Positions 1-9,056 of a stretch of 64,000 bases of DNA are shown here, piece after piece; the stretch's first letter is position 1; every line of letters begins with the position of its first letter. Source of the stretch: Thermodesulfovibrio sp. (lineage in GTDB: Bacteria; Nitrospirota; Thermodesulfovibrionia; Thermodesulfovibrionales; UBA6898). The translations under genes and the position numbers were made by a program. Under the pieces are notes generated by a model. It saw only the letters and a program-made list of their open reading frames with translations. It did no database searches and had not been told where the DNA came from. Location: positions 1 to 64,000 of the forward strand of contig PNOC01000007.1 in assembly GCA_013824615.1 (NCBI GenBank), in the 5' to 3' direction.

Positions 1-3000
1 GGCGCGTTGCTGACCGTACCTTTGAGCTCTGCAAAGAAGGGGTTTGTCGGGTTAACGTTGTCGGTTGTCACGATTGGCTTGGCAGGCAGATAAACCTGGT
101 TCTTCATTTCGACAACTGATATACTACCCCCATTCTCACCACCAATAATATAACCACGCGCACGCAGATAAAAAGACTTGTTCTGTTCAAGAGATAATCC
201 GATCTGGGACCACGTATTGGTGCCCCTCGTGGCAGAGGCTGAAACTGTTGTCCAGGTACTGGCAGGAAGGTCATCAGGAGATGTTTCAAAGACAACCCTG
301 CTCACCTCGGGAAGCCCTCCCATCCGGCTCCAGGTGATCTGGGTAATGTCAGGAACATCCAGAGATGCTCCTGCGGAACCCACATTGACCAGCTTTGCAA
401 GGCCGTAACGCGGAGTCCCGCTTACCGCAAGGAATGACCCGCCAATAACCACCTTGCCATCCGGCTGAATACCGGCAGCAGTCACCGCCTGGTCAGGAGC
501 AGGATCAAAGGCGGGGTCAAGAGCTCCCGTACTCTTCAGCCGCGCAATATACGGCCGGGACGCGGCACCAATCTGTGTAAAGTCGCCGCCGACAAAGAAG
601 CTGCCATCCGCAGCAAGGGCTATGGACTTTACCGCGTTATTCGGATAAACCGACAGATCGTTGCTCCCGCCGGCAGTTGGTATGCGGATAAGGTTGGCAA
701 CTCCCAACCCCAAGGAGAACGATCCGCCCACCAGGATATGCAGTCCGTCTGACTGAATCGATAGCGCATGAACCACAGATCCGGCCGGCAGAAGGTAGTC
801 AATATCAGCAGCCCCTGCCGAAGTGAGGCGCACCAGCGGATTACTCAGGTCTCCCCCGAGCAGTATCTTTCCATCCGTCTGCAGGGCAATCGCATTTACT
901 GACGTCCCCGCCACCGAAGCAGGTGTGAAGCCGGAGTCTGAAGCGCCCGTGGAATCGAGCCTGACTATGAGCCCTGTAATCGCACCACCAACCAGTATTT
1001 TATTATCCGGCTGGACAGCTATGGCATTGACAGATTCTCCGCTCAAACCATGGGTGAATGTATCCAATGCACCGGACGGGGTATACCTGACAAGTAACAA
1101 GTTTGCAGCATTTTGACCACCCACCAATATATTCCCGTCCTCCTGCACAGCTATCGCATTAACCGATGTCCCAGGGACAACCGGTGTAAATGTATCATCA
1201 AGTGTTCCGTTAACATGAAAGCGGGCTATCAGGCTACGCAACTGCCCACCTATGCTGCTAAAGGTACCACCCACCAGCATCTTTCCGTCCGCCTGGAAGG
1301 CAACCGCTTTAACAAGACCATTGCCCGGATTGTTGAGGTCTGAGACAACTCCCGCCGAGTCGAGCCTGGCCACAAACGGACGAGCCACTCCGGCTACAAC
1401 AGTAAATGCTCCACCCAGAACAACATTGCTTCCATCCATTGCAAGGGCGTTGACACTTGCATTCACCGAAGGGGTGGCAGCCCCGGTCAGTATGCCGGAG
1501 TCATCGATACGGGCAAAATTATTGAGATCAGTCCCTGAAACTCCCCCTACCCGCGTAAAACTTCCGCCAAGGTAGATAAGATCGTCGGCCGGATCGTTGA
1601 CGTTGCCAGCCTTATCAAGGGTAATCGCATTGACCGTTCCGGTCACATCAGGATTAAAGCTGTCAGCCTTCCAGTTTGTAGTATCCAATCTGGCTGTATT
1701 ATTTCTGCTCTGCGCAACATTCGAGCCGTCATATACCTGAGAGAAACTTCCGCCAAATATGATCTTCCCCCCTGCCTGGATGGCAATAGCATTAACAACA
1801 GTTCCGGTCACAATAGGGATAAAGGAGCTGTCAACCAGTCCCGTCGCGCTATCGAGCCGGGCCAAAAGATTCCTGGGCGAAGTTATACCTCCCGACAGGA
1901 TAGACCCGAAAGACCCACCGATAACAATCTTTCCATCATCACCCTGAACTGCAATAGCGCGGACCGTGTTATTTATACTCGGATAAAACAACAGATCTGG
2001 AGTCCAGGTACCGGTATCCAGCCGGACAAGATTATTTCTCTGCACGCTGTTGACTGTAGTAAATTTTCCGCCGAGCAGTGCCTTTCCGTCTGCCTGGACT
2101 CTTATGGCATAAACAGTACCATTGACATTCGGATTAAATGAAATAAGGATTCCGTCCGGATCCAGTCGAGCTGCGTTATTTCTGGTGGTACAACTATCAG
2201 CCCCGGAGCCGACACAGGTAAAGGACCCGCCCACTAAAATATTCTGGTCCAAATCAAGTTCCAGGGCATAGACCGGTCCGTCCACAAACGTCGCAAGTGC
2301 GTCGAGGCTTCCATCGCTGTTAAACCGGGCAAGATTCGTCCGGGGCTCTCCTGCCACAGAGGTAAACCGGCCCCCAATCAAAACCTTGCCACCGGGCTGA
2401 ACTTTGACTGCATATATCTCTCCCGTGACAGCACCAGCCAGGTCGAAATCTGTTTCCAGAACTCCATCAGGATAAAACCGGGCAAGATTATTTCGCACTG
2501 CAGTACCGACTGCCGCAAATGAACCTCCGGCAAGAATCTTGCCGTCAAATTGTTCCTCAACAGCATAGACAACAGCAGGACCGATAATGGGATCTGAGAA
2601 ACCTGAACCAAGTGGTGTAAGGCTGCCTGAACTACGGTTAATCCTTGCTAGATTGCCAGAAAACGCGCCTCCGGCAAGTAAGTTCCCGTCAGACTGAATC
2701 GCAATACTAATGACAATGCTGTTTGGGGCAGGGTTAAACGCCTTATCGAGAATGCCATTGAATGTTGTACGGGCCAGGTTATTTATCGTCGTTGCATCCT
2801 TGGTGATAGAAAAATCACCGCCAAAAATGACGTGCCCATCCGGATGGACCACGATGGAATAAACAGCTCCAAGGCCTGCAAAATCTCCCAGCTGAGCTGA
2901 TGTAAATGAAGTAGTGTCGAAGGTCCCGGCCGGCGTTAAACGGGCGATACCTTTGAAGATCGCGTTGGGGGTAATGGAACCTGTGGCAAGAGCCTGGGAT

Positions 3001-3746
3001 GCCGTGGCAGCAGGAGAAAGTCTCCGTCTGTCCACAGAAGCACCGAGAGGTGCAACTGCCGCCGGCACAGCTGAAGATGATTGACTGATCGTCGAAAACG
3101 CACCACCGATCAGCATTGATCCGTCAACCTGCAGGGCAATGGTGTACACGTCGCCGTTAGTCTGGGCAAACGCCCCGTCCGGAACACCGGCAGCGGTAAG
3201 TCTCGCCAGATGCATATGGTCCACCGCATTTACTTTTGTGAAGGCCCCTCCAATAACAATCTTGCCATCCGTCTGTACTGCAATTGCATATACGTCGCTG
3301 TTTGCATTCGGATTAAAGGCATCAATGGCCGTATCCAGACTCCAATTCTCGTCATTCTTCAGATTCAGTTTTGCAATATAATTACGCACCGCGGATGTTT
3401 CTGCCAAAGTGGTCGGATTTACTATGGTAATGCTCGTAAAACCACCACCGATATATATAGTATCTCTGCCTCCGGCAGACTTAACCACCGTTATTGTTTC
3501 CACCGGGCCGCCAATGGTACGCATATTAAAGCTTGCATCCACGGATCCATCCGGATTCAAACGTACGATATTATTGGTGAAGCGTCCACCAACCAATATC
3601 TTGCCGTCTGACTGGACAGCTATAGAAGAAATATCTCCGTTCAGATTGGGATTGAACCCGTCCAGTGCAGTTATGGCTGCCTGCACTGAAGGTACTGTAC
3701 CTAATATGAACAGCAGAAAAAGTGTCGCCAGGTTGAATCGTTTCAT
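1..3746 (-). CDS. Giant secreted delta-60 repeat (beta-propeller) protein, 3' end missing
   Basis: Partial gene running off the left edge; the frame is open for about 1,250 codons from an ATG at 3746 with GAGG eight bases upstream. Residues 1-23 are a signal peptide ending SVQA, so the product is exported. It is followed by roughly two dozen degenerate repeats of about 45-55 residues, each with a core like IAVQSDGKILVGGxF followed by a xARLNxDGSxD stretch. This is the delta-60 (DUF5122) repeat, predicted to form beta-propeller blades. The last ~100 visible residues leave the repeat pattern and resemble the start of Ig/fibronectin-like modules. Such proteins are thought to be surface or extracellular, with no defined ligand. 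The gene is divergent from cydA and has no visible operon partner. Confidence 0.85.
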   Translation of the reverse strand, partial: MKRFNLATLFLLFILGTVPSVQAAITALDGFNPNLNGDISSIAVQSDGKILVGGRFTNNIVRLNPDGSVDASFNMRTIGGPVETITVVKSAGGRDTIYIGGGFTSITIVNPTTLAETSAVRNYIAKLNLKNDENWSLDTAIDAFNPNANSDVYAIAVQTDGKIVIGGAFTKVNAVDHMHLARLTAAGVPDGAFAQTNGDVYTIALQVDGSMLIGGAFSTISQSSSAVPAAVAPLGASVDRRRLSPAATASQALATGSITPNAIFKGIARLTPAGTFDTTSFTSAQLGDFAGLGAVYSIVVHPDGHVIFGGDFSITKDATTINNLARTTFNGILDKAFNPAPNSIVISIAIQSDGNLLAGGAFSGNLARINRSSGSLTPLGSGFSDPIIGPAVVYAVEEQFDGKILAGGSFAAVGTAVRNNLARFYPDGVLETDFDLAGAVTGEIYAVKVQPGGKVLIGGRFTSVAGEPRTNLARFNSDGSLDALATFVDGPVYALELDLDQNILVGGSFTCVGSGADSCTTRNNAARLDPDGILISFNPNVNGTVYAIRVQADGKALLGGKFTTVNSVQRNNLVRLDTGTWTPDLLFYPSINNTVRAIAVQGDDGKIVIGGSFGSILSGGITSPRNLLARLDSATGLVDSSFIPIVTGTVVNAIAIQAGGKIIFGGSFSQVYDGSNVAQSRNNTARLDTTNWKADSFNPDVTGTVNAITLDKAGNVNDPADDLIYLGGSFTRVGGVSGTDLNNFARIDDSGILTGAATPSVNASVNALAMDGSNVVLGGAFTVVAGVARPFVARLDSAGVVSDLNNPGNGLVKAVAFQADGKMLVGGTFSSIGGQLRSLIARFHVNGTLDDTFTPVVPGTSVNAIAVQEDGNILVGGQNAANLLLVRYTPSGALDTFTHGLSGESVNAIAVQPDNKILVGGAITGLIVRLDSTGASDSGFTPASVAGTSVNAIALQTDGKILLGGDLSNPLVRLTSAGAADIDYLLPAGSVVHALSIQSDGLHILVGGSFSLGLGVANLIRIPTAGGSNDLSVYPNNAVKSIALAADGSFFVGGDFTQIGAASRPYIARLKSTGALDPAFDPAPDQAVTAAGIQPDGKVVIGGSFLAVSGTPRYGLAKLVNVGSAGASLDVPDITQITWSRMGGLPEVSRVVFETSPDDLPASTWTTVSASATRGTNTWSQIGLSLEQNKSFYLRARGYIIGGENGGSISVVEMKNQVYLPAKPIVTTDNVNPTNPFFAELKGTVSNA

Positions 3747-4014
3747 CCTTTTATCCTCATGATGTCTCTTGAATTATTTACGTCTGATATATTGATTAGC
3801 ATAATATATGCCTGGCAAATATTTCATTGCTCCAGAGCACAAACAACACTAAATACAGTATTGGTCCTCATGCTGCCTACTATATCTATGCTGTATTTTA
3901 GCATAAGAGGCTCAATCTCCGGGCGTCAAGTTAAATAATCTTAATTTTATTGATTTCAAAATCATAATTTGCCATGATGTATGAGCAATATAACCCAATC
4001 ATGAAGGAAATGTG
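3747..4014. promoter_or_regulatory. Divergent control region between the delta-60 gene and cydA, with a 6-2-6 palindrome
   Basis: AT-rich 268-base gap between divergent genes. A perfect inverted repeat TGATTT-CA-AAATCA lies at 3951-3964, about 50 bases upstream of the cydA start. It resembles the FNR/CRP-family dyad TTGAT-N4-ATCAA but has the wrong spacing, so an oxygen-responsive regulator is only a guess. I could not pick convincing -35/-10 pairs in either direction. Confidence 0.35.
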
Positions 4015-5376
4015 ATGGACGTACTGACCTTAAGCAGGCTTCAGTTTGCCGTGACAAGCATGTTCCATTTCATCTTTGTGCCCCTGACACTCGGGCTGTC
4101 GGTGCTGGTGGCCTTTATGGAAACGCGCTATGTGCGGACCGGTGATCCGCAGTATCTCAGGATGACGAAATTCTGGGGAAAGCTCTTCCTGATCAACTTT
4201 GCCCTGGGCATCGTCACCGGCATTACAATGGAATTCCAGTTCGGCATGAACTGGGCAGAATATTCAAAGTACGTGGGCGACATCTTCGGCGCGCCGCTGG
4301 CGATCGAGGCTACCGTCGCCTTTTTTCTCGAGTCTACCTTTATAGGCCTCTGGGTTTTTGGCTGGGACCGCGTCTCAAAAAAAATCCATGCACTCTCGAT
4401 CTGGCTCGTTGCATTCGCCACGAATCTCTCAGCCCTCTGGATCCTCCTAGCAAACGGATGGATGCAGCACCCGGTCGGGTATGTCCTGAGAAATGGACGG
4501 GCTGAAATGGTCGATTTTGTCGCTTTGCTCACCAACCCCTATGGGATTATCAAATTTTTCCATACACTCTTTTCCGGTTATGTCATTGCAGCCTTCTTTG
4601 TTATGGGCATTGCAGCCTGGCACCTTCTGAAAAAAAACGAGACCGCATTTTTCGGCCGTTCTTTTCGGATCGCCGCCATCTTCGGCTTTGTCAGTTCTTT
4701 GCTTGTCTTTGCTGCCGGAGATTTCCATGCTATCGAGATAGCCCGGGTCCAGCCGGCAAAGTTTGCTGCCATGGAATCGGTCTGGGAGACACAACGGGCA
4801 GCACCCTATAACCTTCTTCTGATCCCCGATGAAAAAAACGAGAGGAATGCAGTCGCTGCTGCCGGCATCCCGCGCATGCTCAGCCTGCTTGCCCACCATG
4901 ACAGCAAGGCTGTGGTGACCGGGCTGAAAGAGTTTGCAAAGAATGACAGGCCGCCGGTCCTGCCGACCTTCCTGAGCTTCAGGGGTATGGCAGCTCTCGG
5001 CATGCTCTTTATCCTGTTGTCCTTTACCGCAGTCGTCAAAGCCCTGAAAAACAGCCTCACCTCTCAGCCGCTGTTTCTCAGGATCATGCTCTATGCCATC
5101 CCTCTGCCATATATCGCAGGTCAGATGGGCTGGATTGTTGCCGAGGTAGGACGGCAACCGTGGCTCGTCTATGGCGTCTTCAGAACTGCAGACGGGGTCT
5201 CGCGCTCAATATCGCCGCTTGATGTCTGGATATCGCTGACCGGGTTCACCCTTGTTTACGGGATGCTTGCAGCCATAGATCTTTATCTCCTGGTAACGAG
5301 CGCCCGGAAGGGGCCGGAACAGCACCCGGCAGTAATCATTAACTCCGGGAGACTTACACAGGACCGGGAGGTATAG
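4015..5376 (+). CDS. cydA: Cytochrome bd ubiquinol oxidase subunit I
   Basis: Membrane subunit of the bd-type terminal oxidase that carries the haem groups and oxidises quinol while reducing oxygen to water. The protein is about 453 residues, shorter than the ~520 of E. coli CydA, as in the short-Q-loop branch. The axial-ligand region FHFIFVPL near residue 19, the FGMNWAEYSKYVGDIFGAPL region and the C-terminal VAEVGRQPWLVYG block are all visible, with about nine hydrophobic segments. I start at ATG 4015 (AGGA seven bases upstream) rather than the GTG just before it. cydB follows one base after the stop, so the two are surely co-transcribed. Confidence 0.95.
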   Translation: MDVLTLSRLQFAVTSMFHFIFVPLTLGLSVLVAFMETRYVRTGDPQYLRMTKFWGKLFLINFALGIVTGITMEFQFGMNWAEYSKYVGDIFGAPLAIEATVAFFLESTFIGLWVFGWDRVSKKIHALSIWLVAFATNLSALWILLANGWMQHPVGYVLRNGRAEMVDFVALLTNPYGIIKFFHTLFSGYVIAAFFVMGIAAWHLLKKNETAFFGRSFRIAAIFGFVSSLLVFAAGDFHAIEIARVQPAKFAAMESVWETQRAAPYNLLLIPDEKNERNAVAAAGIPRMLSLLAHHDSKAVVTGLKEFAKNDRPPVLPTFLSFRGMAALGMLFILLSFTAVVKALKNSLTSQPLFLRIMLYAIPLPYIAGQMGWIVAEVGRQPWLVYGVFRTADGVSRSISPLDVWISLTGFTLVYGMLAAIDLYLLVTSARKGPEQHPAVIINSGRLTQDREV

Positions 5377-5377
5377 T

Positions 5378-6394
5378 ATGGATCTTCCGACTCTGTGGTT
5401 CATGCTCTGGGGAATACTCTGGGCTGTTTATTTCATGCTCGACGGATACGACTTTGGCGCCGGGATGCTGGTTCTTTTTTTGGGCAGAAATGAACCGGAG
5501 AAGCGGCTCATCGTCCGCACCATTGGTCCGGTCTGGAGCGGAAACGAAGTCTGGCTTATTGCCGCAGGAGGCGTCACATTTGCAGCCTTTCCTGCTGCCT
5601 ATGCCCTCATGTTCAGCTACCTCTACCTCCCGCTGCTGTTTATTCTTTTTGCCTTGATATTCAGAGGGGTCGCACTTGAGTTCAGGGGAAAGACAGAGCT
5701 GCCGGGCTGGCAACAGGCCTGTGATACCGCCCTTTTCCTTGGCAGTGCCCTCCCTTCCCTGCTGTTCGGTGTGGCCTTCGGCAACATATTTCAGGGTCTG
5801 CCCTTCGACGCCACTGGTTATCACGGCAATCTCCTGACGCTGCTGAATCCTTACAGCATGCTTACCGGTATACTCTTTCTCCTGCTCTTCCTGATGCACG
5901 GGTCAGTCTACCTGGCAATGAAAACAGAAGGAACCCTGCAATTGCGTGCAGCTGGATTTGGCTCAAAACTATGGGCAGGACTTCTGTTTGCGGCTGCAAT
6001 ATTTCTTCCGGCAACACACTTTCGCACAGACCTGTACCTGAACTACATGCACAGCCCCTTGCTGTCTATTCTTCCGGCTGCTGCTGTAGCATCACTGATT
6101 ACCGGCAGGCTTTATCTTGCAAAAGCAGGCTATACCGGGGCATTTTTTGCCTCATGCCTGACCGTGCTCTTTTTTATATTCTTCGGGGTTGTCGGACTAT
6201 ACCCCCGCCTGCTGCCATCCAGCCTGGACCCGAATTACAGTCTGAACATCGCCAATGCTGCCTCAGGCAGCTATACACTCATGGTTATGACAATCGTTGC
6301 CCTGATTTTTATTCCCGTAGTTGTTGCGTATCAGATATGGGTCCAGAGGATATTCCGCGGCGTAGTCGAAGCTAAGGATACAGGCGAGTATTAA
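5378..6394 (+). CDS. cydB: Cytochrome bd ubiquinol oxidase subunit II
   Basis: Second membrane subunit of the bd oxidase, partner of CydA. The 338-residue protein has the family signature DGYDFGAGML near residue 22, the GPVWSGNEVWLIAAGG block near residue 50 and eight to nine hydrophobic helices. It begins one base after the cydA stop. No small third subunit (CydX/CydS) was recognised after it; the gene is followed directly by the terminator shared with convergent secG. The ligand-poor CydB fold and position next to cydA leave little doubt. Confidence 0.95.
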   Translation: MDLPTLWFMLWGILWAVYFMLDGYDFGAGMLVLFLGRNEPEKRLIVRTIGPVWSGNEVWLIAAGGVTFAAFPAAYALMFSYLYLPLLFILFALIFRGVALEFRGKTELPGWQQACDTALFLGSALPSLLFGVAFGNIFQGLPFDATGYHGNLLTLLNPYSMLTGILFLLLFLMHGSVYLAMKTEGTLQLRAAGFGSKLWAGLLFAAAIFLPATHFRTDLYLNYMHSPLLSILPAAAVASLITGRLYLAKAGYTGAFFASCLTVLFFIFFGVVGLYPRLLPSSLDPNYSLNIANAASGSYTLMVMTIVALIFIPVVVAYQIWVQRIFRGVVEAKDTGEY

Positions 6395-6395
6395 A

Positions 6396-6429
6396 AAGGC
6401 CCGGTTCTCCACAGGGAAAACCGGGCCAA
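6396..6429 (-). terminator. Rho-independent terminator of the secG-tpiA unit, between convergent genes
   Basis: Inverted repeat GGCCCGGTT (6398-6406) / AACCGGGCC (6419-6427). Read on the minus strand, the hairpin is followed by a run of five T, which fits termination of secG. On the plus strand no T-run follows, so it may be weaker for cydB. Confidence 0.75.
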
Positions 6430-6448
6430 TTATCAACAAGTTCTTTTA

Positions 6449-6835
6449 CTATTTGGCAGGTGCTGCCGGAGCAGGGGTAGCCGGAGCAGACTGCTGTCCT
6501 GGCTGCGCACCCTGTATCGGGCCGCTGGCCCCCGGGGCCTGAGGAATATTCTTTTTCGGGTCAACTCCCTGAGTCCTGGCCGGTCCTGAGGTCACCACGG
6601 AACTTCCCTTGGTTGTGACTACCGCCAGCACCAAGGACGTCAGCATGAAGACAATCGCTGCACCGGTTGTCAATTTGCCCAGAACCGTGGCCGCTCCCCG
6701 TGCACCAAAAAGCGTCTGGCCGGATCCGCCAAAAGCTGCCCCAAGCTCGGCACCTTTACCGCTCTGTATAAGGACAATAAAAATCATAAACAGACAGACA
6801 ATAACATGAACAATCAAAAGCAACGTTGTAAGCAT
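6449..6835 (-). CDS. secG: Preprotein translocase subunit SecG
   Basis: Small inner-membrane subunit of the SecYEG channel. At 128 residues it has the two expected helices: residues 1-24 and about 50-72, with the conserved VLIQSGKGAELGAAFGGSG loop between them. The C-terminal third is a Pro/Ala/Gln-rich tail, longer than in E. coli SecG but common elsewhere. Its start overlaps the tpiA stop by one base (TGATG), a translationally coupled pair seen in many bacteria. Confidence 0.93.
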   Translation of the reverse strand: MLTTLLLIVHVIVCLFMIFIVLIQSGKGAELGAAFGGSGQTLFGARGAATVLGKLTTGAAIVFMLTSLVLAVVTTKGSSVVTSGPARTQGVDPKKNIPQAPGASGPIQGAQPGQQSAPATPAPAAPAK

Positions 6836-7581
6836 CAGTTCTCCTTTTTAAATGATACGATCTTATAAAAACTCTCGGGCTTCAGGCTTGCACCGCCCAC
6901 CAGAGCACCGTTGACATCATGACAGGCCATCAGACTATCGACATTTTCAGGCGTAACGCTCCCACCGTAGAGAATCCTGATTGTATCGGCCTTGCCGCTG
7001 TAAAGACCTGCCAGTGTTTTTCTGATAAAAGCATGGACCTCCTGGGCCTGTTCGTTTGATGCGGTCTTCCCTGTGCCGATTGCCCATATCGGCTCATAGG
7101 CAACCACGAGATTGTCAGGACTCACCTCAGCAAGACCCTGCTCGACCTCGCTCTTGATCACCTCGAAAGTCTTGCCTGCCTCGCGTTCATCAAGCGATTC
7201 CCCGACGCAGAATATCGCGCCAAGACCCGCCTTCTGAGCGGCCCTGACCTTCCTGTTGACAACGGTATCGTCCTCGTGAAAATACTGTCTCCGCTCCGAG
7301 TGACCGATGATCACGTGACGGCAACCTGCATCGAGCAGCATGGCCGGTGCAACCTCACCGGTATAGGCCCCCTTCTCTTCCCAGAACATATCCTGGGATG
7401 ACAGCAGGACATTGCTTCCTTTCATCCCGTCCTGCGCCGCCGACAATGCTGTAAACGGGGGCGCAATAACGATATCAATATCAGTAATATCCTTGACCAT
7501 AGGGATAAAGCCTTCAAGAAACTCCCGTGTCTCGGAAATCGTCTTGTTCATCTTCCAGTTAGCCGCAATGAAATATTTCAT
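6835..7581 (-). CDS. tpiA: Triosephosphate isomerase
   Basis: Interconverts dihydroxyacetone phosphate and glyceraldehyde 3-phosphate in glycolysis and gluconeogenesis. The 248-residue length is normal. N-terminal AANWKMNK carries the substrate lysine, IIGHSERR the catalytic His, and VAYEPIWAIGTGK the catalytic Glu and the mobile loop; the phosphate-binding ILYGGSV and GALVGGASL are near the end. secG follows with a one-base overlap. Start ATG 7581 has a weak ribosome site but a good promoter just upstream. Confidence 0.97.
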   Translation of the reverse strand: MKYFIAANWKMNKTISETREFLEGFIPMVKDITDIDIVIAPPFTALSAAQDGMKGSNVLLSSQDMFWEEKGAYTGEVAPAMLLDAGCRHVIIGHSERRQYFHEDDTVVNRKVRAAQKAGLGAIFCVGESLDEREAGKTFEVIKSEVEQGLAEVSPDNLVVAYEPIWAIGTGKTASNEQAQEVHAFIRKTLAGLYSGKADTIRILYGGSVTPENVDSLMACHDVNGALVGGASLKPESFYKIVSFKKEN

Positions 7582-7589
7582 AGCAATTA

Positions 7590-7618
7590 ATGTATCTCAT
7601 AACCCCATGATTAGTCAA
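7590..7618 (-). promoter_or_regulatory. Probable sigma-70 promoter of tpiA-secG
   Basis: On the minus strand TTGACT (7618-7613) and GATACA (7596-7591) are separated by 16 bases, which puts transcription start almost at the tpiA ATG and would leave a very short leader. The -35 is close to consensus and the -10 is weaker. The rest of the 179-base gap to pth shows nothing I recognise. Confidence 0.5.
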
Positions 7619-7760
7619 GAATAACGGCATCTTAAAAAGGCCGCGTTGACACTATAAAACGAAACTCTGCCGAAAACACGGTCAGAGAGGCCGATGAAAT
7701 GCTTTATTGCTCAGAGAAAACGGGAGAATCAGGCTTCCTATATCGAAAAACCGCTAAAGA

Positions 7761-8327
7761 CTATTTCCCTGCCACAGGATTGAACCTGTTCATGGCCTTG
7801 TCGGCACCTTCCTTGACAATGCATTCCACCGCATCCGCCGCCGCAACGATCACTTCTTTAATTTCGGGAAGCTCATTTTTTCTGAACTTTGAGAGGACAT
7901 AGTCCTCGGTAAGCATCAGGGGGTCACGCCCGATCCCGATCTTGACCCTGATGAAGGCGTTGCCGCCGATATTCTGGATAATAGACTCGACACCTCGATG
8001 GCCCCCGGAGGAACCTTTTTTTCTGATCTTAAGCCTGCCGCAGTCGAGATCAAGATCATCGTGTATTACTATAATATTTTCATGAACTATACTGTTTTTA
8101 CTGAGAATTTCCCGGACCGCACTGCCGCTTCTGTTCATAAACGTCAACGGCTCCAGGAAGATGACCTTCTCATCTCCGATGGAGCCGCTGCATATGTTAT
8201 ATCCAGGCCGTTCACGAAATTCCAGGCCGAGGCGACCAATGATCTCCTCCAGGGCCAGGAACCCGATATTATGCCGGGTCCACGAGTATTTCTTACCCGG
8301 ATTACCGAGCCCGGCAACAAGCCACAA
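7761..8327 (-). CDS. pth: Peptidyl-tRNA hydrolase
   Basis: Releases tRNA from prematurely dropped peptidyl-tRNA. The 188-residue protein has the family N-terminus LVAGLGNPGKKYSWTRHNIG with the catalytic His in TRHN, PLTFMNRSG, and the HDDLDLDCGRLKIRKKG and GHRGVESI motifs. It begins three bases after the rplY stop, the usual rplY-pth pairing. Most likely co-transcribed with prs and rplY. Confidence 0.97.
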   Translation of the reverse strand: MWLVAGLGNPGKKYSWTRHNIGFLALEEIIGRLGLEFRERPGYNICSGSIGDEKVIFLEPLTFMNRSGSAVREILSKNSIVHENIIVIHDDLDLDCGRLKIRKKGSSGGHRGVESIIQNIGGNAFIRVKIGIGRDPLMLTEDYVLSKFRKNELPEIKEVIVAAADAVECIVKEGADKAMNRFNPVAGK

Positions 8328-8330
8328 AAA

Positions 8331-8987
8331 TTATTTCTCCTTCTTTTCTGCGCCTGCCTCTTCCTTCTTGCCTTTCTTGGCAACCTCCGGCTCAGCAACG
8401 ACCGCAGCCTCGGCAGTTGTTGCCGCCTCAACAGCCGGTGCAATCACCGTTATGATAACATCATGGGGATCGGTAATCAGCTTAATGCCCTCACCAAGTT
8501 TCAGATCGCTGACATGAAGAGACTGGCCAAGTTCAAATTTAGATATATCGACCACTATCTTGGCGGGTATATTATCAGGCAGACACTCTATTTCGATTTC
8601 CCTGAGGGCATGCTGCAGTATGCCGGCATCCCTCTTTACCCCAATCGGCTCGCCGGTTGTTGAGACATGGACCGTAATCCTGATTTTCTCAGTAAGGGAG
8701 ACCTCAAAAAAATCTGTATGGAGCAACTCCCTCTTCAACGGGTCTACCTGGAAATTCTTCAGAAGCGCCAACTTCCTGTCGCCGTCGGTAAAATTAAGAT
8801 CAACCATCACCTGCTCGCCTGCCACGGTGTTGATAAGCTTTGCAAGGTCCTTCCTGTTGAGCTTGATCGACTGTGCCCTGCCCTCTCTATAAAGAACAGC
8901 CGGGATCATGCCAGCCCTTCTCAGGGTGCGTGCAGCCCCTTTCCCGTGTTCTTCTCTTTTTTCAGCTGCCAAACTAACTTTTTCCAT
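8331..8987 (-). CDS. rplY: 50S ribosomal protein L25/general stress protein Ctc
   Basis: Binds 5S rRNA in the large subunit. The 218-residue CTC form has an L25 domain in residues 1-95 (KGAARTLRRAGMIPAVLYRE near the start) and a C-terminal TL5-like beta domain to about residue 185. The tail is rich in Ala, Glu and Lys. The start ATG has a strong AGAGGAGG site upstream. Lies between prs and pth in the conserved order. Confidence 0.95.
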   Translation of the reverse strand: MEKVSLAAEKREEHGKGAARTLRRAGMIPAVLYREGRAQSIKLNRKDLAKLINTVAGEQVMVDLNFTDGDRKLALLKNFQVDPLKRELLHTDFFEVSLTEKIRITVHVSTTGEPIGVKRDAGILQHALREIEIECLPDNIPAKIVVDISKFELGQSLHVSDLKLGEGIKLITDPHDVIITVIAPAVEAATTAEAAVVAEPEVAKKGKKEEAGAEKKEK

Positions 8988-9056
8988 GTTGCCTCCTCTT
9001 TATTCGTCTCGCCTTTTACAGGCTGGGACTTGCTCGGTATTCATTAAGCCAACGGC

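Noticed and set aside
823-3762. Several plus-strand frames over the first 3.7 kb
   Set aside because: They are opposite a continuous minus-strand repeat protein with signal peptide and ribosome site, and share its repetitive structure.
3951-3964. A true FNR box upstream of cydA
   Set aside because: The dyad has two rather than four central bases between the matching arms, so I list it only as a palindrome.
4447-5157. Open frames antisense to cydA and elsewhere (e.g. 54440-55186, 57011-57769)
   Set aside because: All lie opposite well-supported genes and show no recognisable domains.
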